The position numbers were made by a program, and so were the translations under genes. A stretch of 64,000 nt of DNA from Flectobacillus major DSM 103 (GTDB taxonomy: Bacteria; Bacteroidota; Bacteroidia; Cytophagales; Spirosomataceae). The notes beneath the pieces were generated by a model. The model made no database searches. It saw nothing but the letters and a program-made list of their open reading frames with translations, and was not told the origin of the DNA. Positions 28,389-37,257 of this stretch are shown here, piece after piece (the first letter of the stretch is position 1; the number at the start of each line of letters is the position of its first letter). The DNA lies in assembly GCF_000427405.1 (NCBI RefSeq), contig NZ_KE386491.1, forward strand, positions 2,463,001 to 2,527,000. The letters run 5' to 3'.

Positions 28389-28429
28389 ATATTGTCCTAT
28401 TAGCAAGCAAATTGCTAATAGGACAATAT
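28389..28429. terminator. CCTATTAGC-family inverted repeat (bidirectional terminator)
   Basis: A perfect 17-bp stem (28389-28405 with 28413-28429) with a 7-base loop lies between the convergent AraC and aminotransferase genes. It shares the TCCTATTAGC core with hairpins at 8736 and 41224. Confidence 0.75.
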
Positions 28430-28435
28430 ATTATT

Positions 28436-29638
28436 TTAAAGAGCGTCGATACTTTCCAATAGTATTTGACAAGCTTTTCTAATTTCTTCGTCGGAAATAA
28501 TCAACGGTGGAGCTATTCGCATAGAATTATCACAAAACAAGAACCAGTCGGTAATAACGCCTTTTTCAATTGCACGGTCGATGACTGGTTTGAGTACGTC
28601 AAAATTTTCAAACTCTACGGCCATCATCAATCCTTGGTTACGAACTTCCCTGATAATTGGATGCACCAATAACGATTTAATCAAATCGGCTTTGGGAGTT
28701 ACGTATTCATATAGCTTTTCTGACTGAATAACCTGCAAAGTAGCCAATGAAGCTGCCGCCGACACTGGATGCCCTCCGAAGGTAGTAATATGTCCTAAAA
28801 TCGGATTATTTTTAAACACTCCCATTACCTCATGGTTGGCAATGAACGCTCCAATAGGCATACCGCCTCCCATTCCTTTGGCTGTAGTAAGAATATCTGG
28901 ATAAGCACCAAATTGTTCAAATGCCCAAAAAGTACCTGTTCTTCCAAATCCCGACTGAATCTCGTCGAATACCAGCAACGTACCTGTTTCGTCACATCTG
29001 GCCCTTAGTGCTTTAAAATATGCTTTATCGGGTACACGCACTCCTGCCTCGCCTGCAATAACCTCGATAATAACCGCAGCCGTTTGAGTAGTAATATGAG
29101 TAATATCATCAAAATTACCATGCCTGATATTACGCATCATGGGCAACAATGGCCTAAAATTGCGCTTAAAGTTTTCGCTCCCCGACAATGACAATGCACC
29201 TTGTGTAGCTCCATGATAAGCATTGTAGCACGAAATAATTTCGGGTTTGTTGGTATATCGCTTGGCCAATTTCATTGCACCTTCAATAGCTTCAGTTCCC
29301 GAATTCGTAAAATAAACATTATCTAAAGGGGCTCGTTCGCCTGCCGATGCTTTTAGGGTTTCGGCCAAAGCTGCCGCCAATTGTACTTGGGGCGTTTGCA
29401 CGTATTCGCCATAAACCATCAGGTGTAGGTACTTGTCAACTTGGTTTTTGATAGCTTCAACTACCTTTGGATGCCTATGCCCAACATTAGAAACGCCAAT
29501 TCCCGAAATCAAATCCATATAAGGCTTGCCATTTTTTCCGTACAAATACAGTCCTTCGGCACGCTCTATTTCCAACGCCAAGGGAAAATCAGACGTTTGG
29601 GCAACATTCTTTAAGAATAACTCTCTCTGCGTAATCAA
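28436..29638 (-). CDS. Class III PLP-dependent aminotransferase
   Basis: Cytoplasmic 400-residue pyridoxal-phosphate aminotransferase of the acetylornithine/4-aminobutyrate type. Visible features: YMDLISGIGVSNVGHRHP near the N-terminus, FTNSGTEAIEGAMKLAKRYT for cofactor phosphate binding, VFDEIQSGFGRTG with the cofactor-binding Asp, and Schiff-base Lys254 in TTAKGMGGGMP. The omega-amino acceptor substrate cannot be read from sequence. It is last in a co-oriented row of ligase-type genes, but 322 bases and a possible promoter box at 29671 separate it from the previous gene, so it may be independently expressed. It could supply an amino group for the product of that cluster or act in ordinary ornithine, lysine or beta-alanine metabolism. 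Confidence 0.85.
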   Translation of the reverse strand: MITQRELFLKNVAQTSDFPLALEIERAEGLYLYGKNGKPYMDLISGIGVSNVGHRHPKVVEAIKNQVDKYLHLMVYGEYVQTPQVQLAAALAETLKASAGERAPLDNVYFTNSGTEAIEGAMKLAKRYTNKPEIISCYNAYHGATQGALSLSGSENFKRNFRPLLPMMRNIRHGNFDDITHITTQTAAVIIEVIAGEAGVRVPDKAYFKALRARCDETGTLLVFDEIQSGFGRTGTFWAFEQFGAYPDILTTAKGMGGGMPIGAFIANHEVMGVFKNNPILGHITTFGGHPVSAAASLATLQVIQSEKLYEYVTPKADLIKSLLVHPIIREVRNQGLMMAVEFENFDVLKPVIDRAIEKGVITDWFLFCDNSMRIAPPLIISDEEIRKACQILLESIDAL

Positions 29639-29654
29639 AATCTTCTTTTATTTT

Positions 29655-29885
29655 ATGATGAATTTTGCTACAAAAATACAACATTTTAAACGAAAGGCAT
29701 TGCTCTGGCTTATGTATCCTACAAGTGAATATGTTTACGATATAATTGACAAAACTACGCATACAAGATTAACAATCGGCAGAATATTACATTTTATTGA
29801 CAAAAAAGCGTTACCCAATATTCGTTCGGAATTCTACAAAGAATATAAAAATCACTTTGTGAAAGTCCTTAAAAACATTGTGTAA
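29655..29885 (+). CDS. Uncertain small ORF, 76 residues
   Basis: A 76-codon frame with two adjacent ATG starts and a plausible composition (residues 18-76 are rich in Tyr, Lys, Ile and Asp, with no low complexity). It has no signal peptide, membrane helix or recognised domain. It fills the gap between two minus-strand genes, and a minus-strand promoter box at 29671 overlaps its start, which argues against it. It could be a real small gene or chance. Confidence 0.3.
   Translation: MMNFATKIQHFKRKALLWLMYPTSEYVYDIIDKTTHTRLTIGRILHFIDKKALPNIRSEFYKEYKNHFVKVLKNIV
29671..29678 (-). promoter_or_regulatory. -7 box (TATTTTTG) before the aminotransferase gene
   Basis: The minus-strand match to TAnnTTTG lies 33 bases upstream of the start codon at 29638. 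No clear -33 element was found. It suggests the aminotransferase can be transcribed apart from the ligase genes. Confidence 0.4.
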
Positions 29886-29960
29886 CGCTGTTAGGCTAAA
29901 ATACTCATCAATAGGCTGTTATACAAAAACCCTTTGATCCATACACGTAGTATTATTTGC

Positions 29961-31157
29961 TTATTTTTCCATAAAACAAACCGTTCCTCCTACCCAATCA
30001 AAATCTTTGTTGTATCGTACTCCAATCATTTCGCCACGCGACAACCGAGCCAGATTAGTCATTAATAGCGGCTTCGGTTCGTTTTTATGCCAAACATACA
30101 ACAATCGAATTTCGCATTTTACCTTACTTCCATCAGTAGTTTCTATGACAGGCACATAATTCACTTTTCGTTGTAAAATATATTCTTCTGGTTTGTCGAT
30201 AGCTTCTAAATCGGCCTTTGTTACATTGATAATTACGCCACTTCCTGCAAATGAAAACAAGGGTTTTAGTACATAATTATGCAAATCTGCGGGAAAATCA
30301 CCTGCAAAATCGCTCAAATAACGACTCTCGGGAATATAAGGACTCTTGAGCAGTGGCAAGATATACTTACTAATTCTAAAAAACCAATTAGGATGCCCTA
30401 CCCATTCTACATCCACATCGTCGGTAAAAGTAAACTCTGTAGTAAGGTCTGGAAAACTGGCTAAGTCATCAAATATCAATCTATTATAAATCCTTTTGAT
30501 AATTATTTTCTCGCCTGCTTCCTCATAAAAAAGAGTTCGTCCTTCTTTTTTGATACGAGTTAGGCATACGGCTTTTACACCCAACAATTTTTCTGTTACA
30601 GCAAAATCTATTCGTGTTTTCTGAATTTCTGGGTAAATTTCTAGTAAAATCACATTTTTAGGGTCTTCTTGGCCAATAATCAATGCTTTGAGCTGAGCAA
30701 GATAATCTGCTCGGCTAAGGTTATTGAACAAAAAATCAAAATGCTCGGGTATAGGAAAATGTTGTTGAAATTGCTGAGAAAGATAATATTGAAATCCAAA
30801 AAGAGAAGGAAAGCCCTGTAATTCAATCAATTGAGGCTCTAGCTCGCCTTGGTCATTTTGGCAAACAGCAAAATCTATCGCCAAAAATGAAGTATGGTCG
30901 TTTTCGTTTGGAACATTCTGATAAACAGGAATTGCTTTTTCGGTAAGTTGTCTAAACTGCTCGTTGGTGAGTACCTCCACAATACTTTCGCAAGCATTGA
31001 GGAGTTTATTCCGAAAAGCTTGAGGTACAAAAACGGGTGTTTCGGCCACTCTAAAATCCAAAGAATCGGGATACTCTGCTTGAATAGATGCTAAAAACGC
31101 TTGGTATTTAGGGGCTGTAAAAAAGCTATTATATTGTAGTCTTGCTTCGGAGTGCAT
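29961..31157 (-). CDS. ATP-grasp-like protein of the amidoligase cluster
   Basis: Cytoplasmic 398-residue protein that I cannot name precisely. It looks like a divergent ATP-grasp enzyme: FLAIDFAVCQNDQGELEPQLIELQGFPS in the N-terminal third, IIIKRIYNRLIFDD in the middle, and a C-terminal nucleotide-binding-like region with VLKPLFSFAGSGVIINV (lysine plus glycine-rich loop) and YILQRKVNYVP, where ATP-grasp enzymes place the adenine-contacting residues, then CEIRLLYVW. Proteins of this kind are usually annotated as hypothetical or as glutathionylspermidine-synthase-like. It follows the glutamine amidotransferase gene by 66 bases, with a strong hairpin between them. The likely role is ATP-dependent amide bond formation on an unknown carboxylate. 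Confidence 0.65.
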   Translation of the reverse strand: MHSEARLQYNSFFTAPKYQAFLASIQAEYPDSLDFRVAETPVFVPQAFRNKLLNACESIVEVLTNEQFRQLTEKAIPVYQNVPNENDHTSFLAIDFAVCQNDQGELEPQLIELQGFPSLFGFQYYLSQQFQQHFPIPEHFDFLFNNLSRADYLAQLKALIIGQEDPKNVILLEIYPEIQKTRIDFAVTEKLLGVKAVCLTRIKKEGRTLFYEEAGEKIIIKRIYNRLIFDDLASFPDLTTEFTFTDDVDVEWVGHPNWFFRISKYILPLLKSPYIPESRYLSDFAGDFPADLHNYVLKPLFSFAGSGVIINVTKADLEAIDKPEEYILQRKVNYVPVIETTDGSKVKCEIRLLYVWHKNEPKPLLMTNLARLSRGEMIGVRYNKDFDWVGGTVCFMEK

Positions 31158-31171
31158 AATTCAAATCAAAT

Positions 31172-31219
31172 CGGATGGCCCTATCCGAATCTAAAGTGAG
31201 AAACGGACAGGGCCATCCG
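31172..31219 (-). repeat. Intercistronic GC-rich inverted repeat
   Basis: Two 16-base arms (31172-31187 and 31204-31219) pair with one mismatch around a 16-base loop. The left arm can also fold on itself. It fills most of the gap between the amidotransferase and ATP-grasp-like genes. The T-run that follows on the minus strand is weak, so partial termination or mRNA protection is more likely than full termination. Confidence 0.7.
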
Positions 31220-31223
31220 TTGA

Positions 31224-32078
31224 TTATTGAATCGTTGTATTTTGTAAAATAGCATTAGCTGCATTTTTCAAAAATCGGGGAATAATTACCGATTCGGTCA
31301 GCATAATTTTATCGGGGTCGGCCAGATGCTCAACCATACTATTATATTTTGCCAACCCATGCGATTTTACGACTGCATGACGCTTTTCGTCTGTTTGCAA
31401 ATAACGCAACATACCTTCACCGTCGGCCTCGGGATGAAACTGTGTCCCAAACACTTCATCAGAAAAGCGAATCGCCATGATAGCTCGCTCTAAGTTAACG
31501 TGTGGGCGTTCTTTTTCTAATCGCAAAATACTAATTCCCAACGACTTAATCCTCTTTAAGTTGGGACGTACCAACTGATAATCCCTAGAGTCGACAACAT
31601 AAAATGGCTCGGGCAAGCCTTCAAAATAAGGTTCTGAACCCGAAGCCTCAATCCGATGTACAGGAAATACGCCAAAAGAAGTACTTCTACGTTTAGAAAC
31701 TGTTCCTATGCCCAAATAACGCGACACCAATTGGAAAGAATGACATATCAAAAACATGTATTTTCGACTAGCTTGTCCTTTCAGGACTACATCGGAAATA
31801 TTATGAGCAAACACAGCGTCGATAAAATCGAAATAGGGCTTTTCCCAAGGTTCGTCGGAAGGCAACGGACTACCCGGCCCACCTGTAGAAATATAAATAT
31901 CGTAGGTTAAATCAGGAACAGTATTTTCGGCTCTTACATTAAAAATTTGATAATCTATTGCAATATGCTCGTGTTCTTCAAAGCTTTTCAGTAAATTCAA
32001 AATACAACGCATTCCTTCATTTGGAACGTTGTTATACATATCTAAAATCGCAATACGAAGTGGTCTTTCTTTCATCAC
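31224..32078 (-). CDS. Class I glutamine amidotransferase-like protein
   Basis: Cytoplasmic 284-residue protein with a full class I amidotransferase triad: nucleophile Cys112 in LICHSFQL, and His215 and Glu217 in TQFHPEADG. The oxyanion strand STGGPGSPLP is also present. Such domains hydrolyse glutamine and hand ammonia to a partner synthetase, or act as gamma-glutamyl hydrolases. There is no fused synthetase, so a neighbouring ligase (GCS2 or ATP-grasp) is the probable acceptor. The Cys is followed by His rather than the usual Gly of GMP-synthase-type nucleophile elbows, suggesting a divergent subgroup. The last 60 residues extend beyond the domain. A promoter box at 32152 may drive it. Confidence 0.8.
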   Translation of the reverse strand: MMKERPLRIAILDMYNNVPNEGMRCILNLLKSFEEHEHIAIDYQIFNVRAENTVPDLTYDIYISTGGPGSPLPSDEPWEKPYFDFIDAVFAHNISDVVLKGQASRKYMFLICHSFQLVSRYLGIGTVSKRRSTSFGVFPVHRIEASGSEPYFEGLPEPFYVVDSRDYQLVRPNLKRIKSLGISILRLEKERPHVNLERAIMAIRFSDEVFGTQFHPEADGEGMLRYLQTDEKRHAVVKSHGLAKYNSMVEHLADPDKIMLTESVIIPRFLKNAANAILQNTTIQ

Positions 32079-32151
32079 TCATACAAAATTTAACAGACAA
32101 TAACCTTGATAATCTTTTTATTGCCAAACACTTAACAAATCGTTTAAGGTA

Positions 32152-32159
32152 CAAAATTA
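32152..32159 (-). promoter_or_regulatory. -7 box (TAATTTTG) before the amidotransferase gene
   Basis: The minus-strand match to TAnnTTTG predicts a start near 32145 and a 67-base leader. A TTTG lies upstream but at 14-base spacing, shorter than usual. It suggests an internal promoter in the ligase cluster. Confidence 0.4.
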
Positions 32160-32262
32160 GGCATTTTGATTATCAAAACTTTGTTAAATTTTAACAATTC
32201 CATAATTTGAGGAATCATCCTGATAAACGAGCGACAAAATCATATTGTATCTTATTTCTTTC

Positions 32263-33363
32263 CTAAAATATGCCCTGCTTGGTTTCTTCTACGATATAAT
32301 CTACGACTTTTTTCAAATCTTGTGTTTGCTCGAACACCGCCAATTGTCGGTCGGCACCAGTACCATGATCTAGGATTTGTTTGATATACTCTACTTCCTG
32401 TCGACTTCCTAGGTCGTCGAGAACGTCATCTACAAAGTCTAACAGTTCATCGCACAAATTTCGATAAGGCACTTCTTCTTGCTTACCAAAGTCGATAAGC
32501 TTGCCCTGAATACCATAACGAGCCGCACGCCATTTGTTTTCGTTGATAAGTACACGGCGGTAGCTTCTAAAATTGAGGTTTTGTTTGAGCAATTTATATA
32601 TTTTGGCAACCAAAGCCTGCATCAATGCCGCCAGGCAAATCGTTTCATCGGCACGCATTGGTATATCACAAATTCTAAATTCGATGGTATCGAAATAGGG
32701 GTGCAAGCGAATATCCCACCAGATTTTTTTACCGTCGTCGATACAGTTGGTTTTTACTAACAAATTCACATAATCGTCGTATTCGCTTGCCGAACTAAAA
32801 AATTCGGGAATACCTGTACGAGGAAACTTATCAAAAACCTTTGAGCGATACGACTTAAAGCCTGTGTTACGCCCACACCAAAATGGTGAATTGGTAGATA
32901 AGGCGTAAATATGGGGTAAAAAATATCGCACAGCATTCAAGATTTGTAACCCCTGATTACGGTTTTCGATACCTACGTGTACGTGCAAACCAAAAATAAG
33001 ATTTCCTCTGGCAACATCACGCATTTCGTCGATGAGGGCATCGTATCGTGGGTTGTCGGTAATGAGTTGGTCTTGCCAATCGGCAAAAGGATGCGTACCC
33101 GCAGCGGCTACTTGTAGATTTTGGGCATCGGCAAGTTCAATAATATGTTTTCTTAAAAAGATGACCTCTTCTCTTGCTTGCTGGATATTGTAACAAATAT
33201 TCGTACCAACCTCCACTACAGCTTGGTGCATTTCGGCCTTTACTCTTTCTTGCAACGATATTTTACCGCCTTCCACAATTTTACTCATGTGCGAACGCAA
33301 ATCTCTAGTAACAGGGTCGATTGTCTGAAATTCTTCTTCAATTCCTAGTGTAAATAAAGGCAT
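32263..33363 (-). CDS. GCS2-family carboxylate-amine ligase (YbdK-like)
   Basis: Cytoplasmic 366-residue ligase of the glutamate-cysteine ligase type 2 superfamily, which activates a carboxylate with ATP and joins it to an amine. Typical features: LGIEEEFQTIDP at the N-terminus with metal-binding glutamates, EMHQAVVEVGTN, AAAGTHPFADWQ, and the FGLHVHVGI strand with two histidines, then IEFRICDIPM. Length is normal for YbdK. YbdK proteins have weak glutamate-cysteine ligase activity in vitro, but their natural substrates are largely unknown. Placement among two ATP-grasp-type genes, an amidotransferase and an esterase argues for a specialised biosynthetic role rather than glutathione synthesis. 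Confidence 0.88.
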   Translation of the reverse strand: MPLFTLGIEEEFQTIDPVTRDLRSHMSKIVEGGKISLQERVKAEMHQAVVEVGTNICYNIQQAREEVIFLRKHIIELADAQNLQVAAAGTHPFADWQDQLITDNPRYDALIDEMRDVARGNLIFGLHVHVGIENRNQGLQILNAVRYFLPHIYALSTNSPFWCGRNTGFKSYRSKVFDKFPRTGIPEFFSSASEYDDYVNLLVKTNCIDDGKKIWWDIRLHPYFDTIEFRICDIPMRADETICLAALMQALVAKIYKLLKQNLNFRSYRRVLINENKWRAARYGIQGKLIDFGKQEEVPYRNLCDELLDFVDDVLDDLGSRQEVEYIKQILDHGTGADRQLAVFEQTQDLKKVVDYIVEETKQGIF

Positions 33364-33596
33364 ATTGGTTTAATGATTAAAGGCTTGGACTACTGTTTAG
33401 CTATACGAAAGATTGGAGATATTCCGAAGTCTGCAATAACATTCAACCTTTCGTACAGGATTATTAGTGAATGGGTAATTGTAAGATGAATTACCTTTGC
33501 ATTTGTGTAATTTCAATACTTTTACATATCAATAAAAACCTGATAATCAATACATTCATTACAAAACTACTCACCCACAAATGATGATATACAGGA

Positions 33597-34583
33597 TTAT
33601 TTTTTCCCAAATGTTGCAATAGAACTTCTATCGGCACCTACTACCGACGACTGCACAAATGTACCCCAAGTAAGGTTGTCCTTGCCAGGTTTATGCTTTT
33701 TGGCACGATCTATTGCAAACTTGGCTGCGGTTTCAACCACCCAATCGAAATTTTCTTGTCCAACCGAATTAACATCGGCATCAGGAGCAGGGTTACAAAA
33801 ATCAATTGCATAAGGGACACCGTCACGTACAGCAAACTCTACAGTATTGAAGTCGTATCCTAAAGCTTTGTTCAGCAACAAAACATATTCTTTTACGGTA
33901 GCAAGCAGCTTTTTAGCGGCTGGCCCAGTAGGTAATTGAGCATCATATCGCAAATGATGTGGGTTACGAGGCTCGTAAGGCATTATTCTCACGTCTTTTC
34001 CACCAATACAGTAGCATCTAAAATAATCAGTAAAAAGAATTTCCTCCTGAAGAAGCATTACTAATTGACCAGTTTCGTCGTAGGCATTAAATAATTCATC
34101 AGGATTTCTTACTTTATAGACATTTTTCCAACCTCCACCCGAGTGTGGTTTCATATAGGCAGGAAATCCTATATAGTCAAAAACATCGCCCCAAGGCATC
34201 GGGAACTTGAGATTTCGGAACGACGTATCGGAAGTGTCGTCTGGACGTACTTTTGATGGCAAAATAACCGTTTTGGGGACTGGTACACCCACATTTACAG
34301 CAAGGGCATTGTTAAAAAACTTTTCATCGGCACTCCACCAAAAAGGGTTATTGATAACAGCTGTACCTACCATTGCCGTATTTTTGAGCATAGCTCTATA
34401 AAAAGGAACATCCTGCGAAATACGGTCAATCAACACATCATACCCCGACGACTCCCCTTGTACCACTTTATCAATAATTGCTCTTTCAGCAATGATTCCT
34501 TTTGGAGCAATCTGGTTCACTCTTTCTACAAATGCCTCTGGAAAAGTGCTTTCCATTCCATGAAGGATACCAATTTTTTTCAT
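33597..34583 (-). CDS. RimK-like ATP-grasp carboxylate-amine ligase
   Basis: Cytoplasmic 328-residue ATP-grasp enzyme. The N-terminal preATP-grasp part (MKKIGILHGMESTFPEAFV) precedes the central domain with FPAYMKPHSGGGWKNVYKV (ATP-binding Lys and glycine-rich loop), LLQEEILFTDYFRCYCIGG (hinge and conserved Arg) and the C-terminal metal-binding NTVEFAVRDGVPYAIDFCNPAPD, where Glu and Asn ligate magnesium. This is the fold of RimK and D-Ala-D-Ala-type ligases, forming an acyl phosphate and then an amide. The substrate is unknown. It is second in the row, between the esterase and GCS2 genes, separated by 215 and 233 bases that hold no recognised gene. Confidence 0.85.
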   Translation of the reverse strand: MKKIGILHGMESTFPEAFVERVNQIAPKGIIAERAIIDKVVQGESSGYDVLIDRISQDVPFYRAMLKNTAMVGTAVINNPFWWSADEKFFNNALAVNVGVPVPKTVILPSKVRPDDTSDTSFRNLKFPMPWGDVFDYIGFPAYMKPHSGGGWKNVYKVRNPDELFNAYDETGQLVMLLQEEILFTDYFRCYCIGGKDVRIMPYEPRNPHHLRYDAQLPTGPAAKKLLATVKEYVLLLNKALGYDFNTVEFAVRDGVPYAIDFCNPAPDADVNSVGQENFDWVVETAAKFAIDRAKKHKPGKDNLTWGTFVQSSVVGADRSSIATFGKK

Positions 34584-34798
34584 AGTAACTCTATTAAATT
34601 AAGATTTATACCACCTACTTACAATGAGAAGCGTACGAAAGTTGAGATATTACATCAGGTTAGGGATTTTTTATTTCAGAATAACATTGAAATCGTTTTA
34701 TTTTCCCAAAATCAAATATCCGATAGCTGAAACGTTCCAACTCTTACTTACACTACCAACTTCTCATAATTATTGTGTGATAATGGATTGGTTAATAA

Positions 34799-35503
34799 CT
34801 ATATTCTACTTAAATATTCAGGAAACATTTCTCGCCAAATCGGCCAATCGTGTGTACCATGCCAGCGAATATCGAGCCAATGGCTAATACCTTTGCTAGC
34901 CAAAATTCCCGAAAGGCGTTCGTTTGAGGGTTTACAGAAATCGGCATTACAAGTACCCAATACAATATTCATTTGCCAAAGATTAGGATTATTAAGATTG
35001 GGCAAATAGTCGGGTGGGTTGTTGTAAAAAACGTTATCGTTGTAAAAGCCATCCATAAATGAGCGTATATCAAAAGCAGCTCCCATTGTAAACAAATGAG
35101 ATACTTTTTCGGGATGGCGAAAGGCAAAATTAGCCGCATGAAAACCACCAAAACTACAGCCTGCTACTGCCACTTTGGCTACGCCACATTCTCGTTGAAT
35201 AGCAGGAATAAGCTCATCGTTGAGGTAGTTATCGTAGTATATATGGTTTTGGATGCGTTCGGATGGATGTAGATGCTTGCCGTACCATGAATAGCGATCG
35301 ATACTATCGGGGCAGTAAATTTTAACTTTTCCCCCATCTATCAAGCTTTTGGCAGAATCTATCAGCTTAAAATCTTTGGCTTCATAATAACGCCCCATAG
35401 TGGTAGGAAACACAATTACGGGATATCCCCAATGGCCATAAATCAGCATCTCATTATCGGCCCCCAAGTGGTGAGAATAGTACTTGATATAACGTTCTTG
35501 CAT
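34799..35503 (-). CDS. Alpha/beta-hydrolase, esterase family
   Basis: Cytoplasmic 234-residue esterase-D-like alpha/beta hydrolase with no signal peptide. The nucleophile elbow is GCSFGG with Ser117, and the catalytic His is His218 in HGTHDWPIW. An early QERYIKYYSHHLGADNEMLIYGHWGYPVIVFPT segment is characteristic of a group of Bacteroidota and proteobacterial proteins of about 230 residues found next to ATP-grasp ligases. It may cleave or transfer an acyl or peptide bond in the cluster product, for example release or deprotection; that is inference. It is the first gene of the six-gene row. No exact promoter box was found in the 261 bases upstream. Confidence 0.8.
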   Translation of the reverse strand: MQERYIKYYSHHLGADNEMLIYGHWGYPVIVFPTTMGRYYEAKDFKLIDSAKSLIDGGKVKIYCPDSIDRYSWYGKHLHPSERIQNHIYYDNYLNDELIPAIQRECGVAKVAVAGCSFGGFHAANFAFRHPEKVSHLFTMGAAFDIRSFMDGFYNDNVFYNNPPDYLPNLNNPNLWQMNIVLGTCNADFCKPSNERLSGILASKGISHWLDIRWHGTHDWPIWREMFPEYLSRI

Positions 35504-35764
35504 AAGGTTAATGGATTTTGTGAAAACTAATAAAAAACGCAGACAAGTATCTGTCTAAAATCGGAGGCATTCAGTTGTATTTCGGAGCAGTTATATAGGG
35601 TTTATAATGAATTGATGAAAAAACGTCTACTTATTTTTCTTTAAAAATAGGCATTGTTTTTTGTTTTCAAAATAATTACGGCGATAAAGTTTCGCTATTG
35701 CTCAAAATACAAAAATGAATATCCTCAAAACTGCTCTTAACTTTTACGGGCTGACGGGCTTTAA

Positions 35765-37069
35765 CTATTGCTCAAACTCGATAATATGTTCAGACGCATA
35801 TTCATCGTCGCCTGGTTTAATTCTTTTAACAAAAAATCTGGCTTTTTTCCCTAGCCTCAAACACGTGTTTTTTGCCCGAATATCTTCAGGTGTATTTAAG
35901 GGCTGCAACGACGGATACCATAAAATATACCCAGGTTTTTCAAATACCAGTTGAGGGCTGCTCCACTCCTGTGTATTGAGGGCTTGGCTCAAATCTTTAT
36001 TTTTATTGAATGATATATATACTTTGCTTCCCTGCCACGATTTCCCTTCCGACTTAGCCATCATCATAACCCAACAATTCAAATAGGTATTCCAACTTAC
36101 AGAAGGCCCCCAATGATACCCTGCTGTTGGTGATGAAGCCGCACCGCCTTTTTGTGAGATGGGTATTTGCAAAGACTGAATGGGTTTTCCTATGCCATTG
36201 TAAGGTATTGTAAAACCCGTGCCATCCCAGCGTTTGGCCTTACCAACAGGATTGTCGAGGTCTTGTAGGGCTATTCGTGCTACGCTAATACACTGGCCAG
36301 CCCACTCGGTTTGGGTATTATAGGTTTTTTCGTTGTAATCGGCAGGATACCCATATTCTCCATAAAACAAATAAAGGTAATCGCCACTAGCTACTGCCGA
36401 AGGGTCGCCAACACCTCCTGCAAAAGTGTTGGAAGTATTGTGGGGTTTCAAAATCATACGGGCGTTGAGGTCTTCAATAAAAATCCCTTTGTTTGCCCAA
36501 CTTCTTCCTCCATCTATCGACTTCATGATACCAATTCTACAAACAGCGGCTGGGCTAGTTTCACCCGTTAGTCCTTGTGGCCACTTTTCATTTTTATATC
36601 CTTCACCTGTCGACGGGTTATAAGGTAATGTAGCAGGGTAATTTTCGTTATGATATACTGCAAAAAGAGTTTTGCCAGATGAGTCTTGGGGGCTTTGAAA
36701 TACCGTTTCAAACCACACTGCTCCATGCAAACCTACCTGCCCTACGGGTACATTGGGAGGCATAAGAGGGTCATGAAAATCTTGGGCTGTACTTTTAAAA
36801 ACCTCTTCAGCATTTTTGCCACTAGCAAACTTTAAATTTTTTGAATATCCCCAAAGTGGGTCTTCGCCGTACTTCCCCGGAAAAATCCTAAAGGTATCGC
36901 CAATCCAGACCTCCGCCATATTGCAGTCAACAAAAGAATTAAACTTGATTTTTTCGGCCTTGAGCAGCTTAAAATGCGGTATCCGTTCGGTCTGCTGACA
37001 TCCTATCAAGTAAAATACGGTACTCAAAAAAAATACAATAAGTACTAAACTTTGTCTGTTGGTATGCAT
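35765..37069 (-). CDS. Lipoprotein with DUF4185-like propeller
   Basis: Predicted 434-residue lipoprotein. The signal peptide ends in lipobox LIGC (Cys about residue 24). The body looks like a five-bladed propeller of the DUF4185/GH43-like type: MAEVWIGDTFRIFPG, the Asp-box-like SIDGGRSWANKG, VGDPSAVASGDYLYLFYGEYG, YHWGPSVSWNTYLNCWVMM and GYILWYPSLQPL. Proteins with this arrangement bind or cleave glycans, but the catalytic residues cannot be pointed out with confidence. It is monocistronic and divergent from the esterase at 37258, sharing a 188-base promoter region. It may belong to carbohydrate scavenging without being part of the mannan locus. Confidence 0.7.
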   Translation of the reverse strand: MHTNRQSLVLIVFFLSTVFYLIGCQQTERIPHFKLLKAEKIKFNSFVDCNMAEVWIGDTFRIFPGKYGEDPLWGYSKNLKFASGKNAEEVFKSTAQDFHDPLMPPNVPVGQVGLHGAVWFETVFQSPQDSSGKTLFAVYHNENYPATLPYNPSTGEGYKNEKWPQGLTGETSPAAVCRIGIMKSIDGGRSWANKGIFIEDLNARMILKPHNTSNTFAGGVGDPSAVASGDYLYLFYGEYGYPADYNEKTYNTQTEWAGQCISVARIALQDLDNPVGKAKRWDGTGFTIPYNGIGKPIQSLQIPISQKGGAASSPTAGYHWGPSVSWNTYLNCWVMMMAKSEGKSWQGSKVYISFNKNKDLSQALNTQEWSSPQLVFEKPGYILWYPSLQPLNTPEDIRAKNTCLRLGKKARFFVKRIKPGDDEYASEHIIEFEQ

Positions 37070-37257
37070 AATTTGTTGATGTTAGTTCTTTCTATTTACT
37101 TTACAGAATCAGTATTTGAGCCTATTTTTAAAGAAAAATTTACATTAAATATAGTAATATTTAAAAACAAATCTCTAATTTCTCAAATTTCTCTTGTGTT
37201 ATTAGCAAAAAATATTGCGTTTAAGCATTATTCTGAAAAGTGTAAAACTCCATTTTT

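Noticed and set aside
32263-33363. GCS2 protein as part of glutathione biosynthesis
   Set aside because: No glutathione synthetase of the usual type is adjacent and the neighbours are other amidoligases; YbdK-like proteins are poor glutamate-cysteine ligases.
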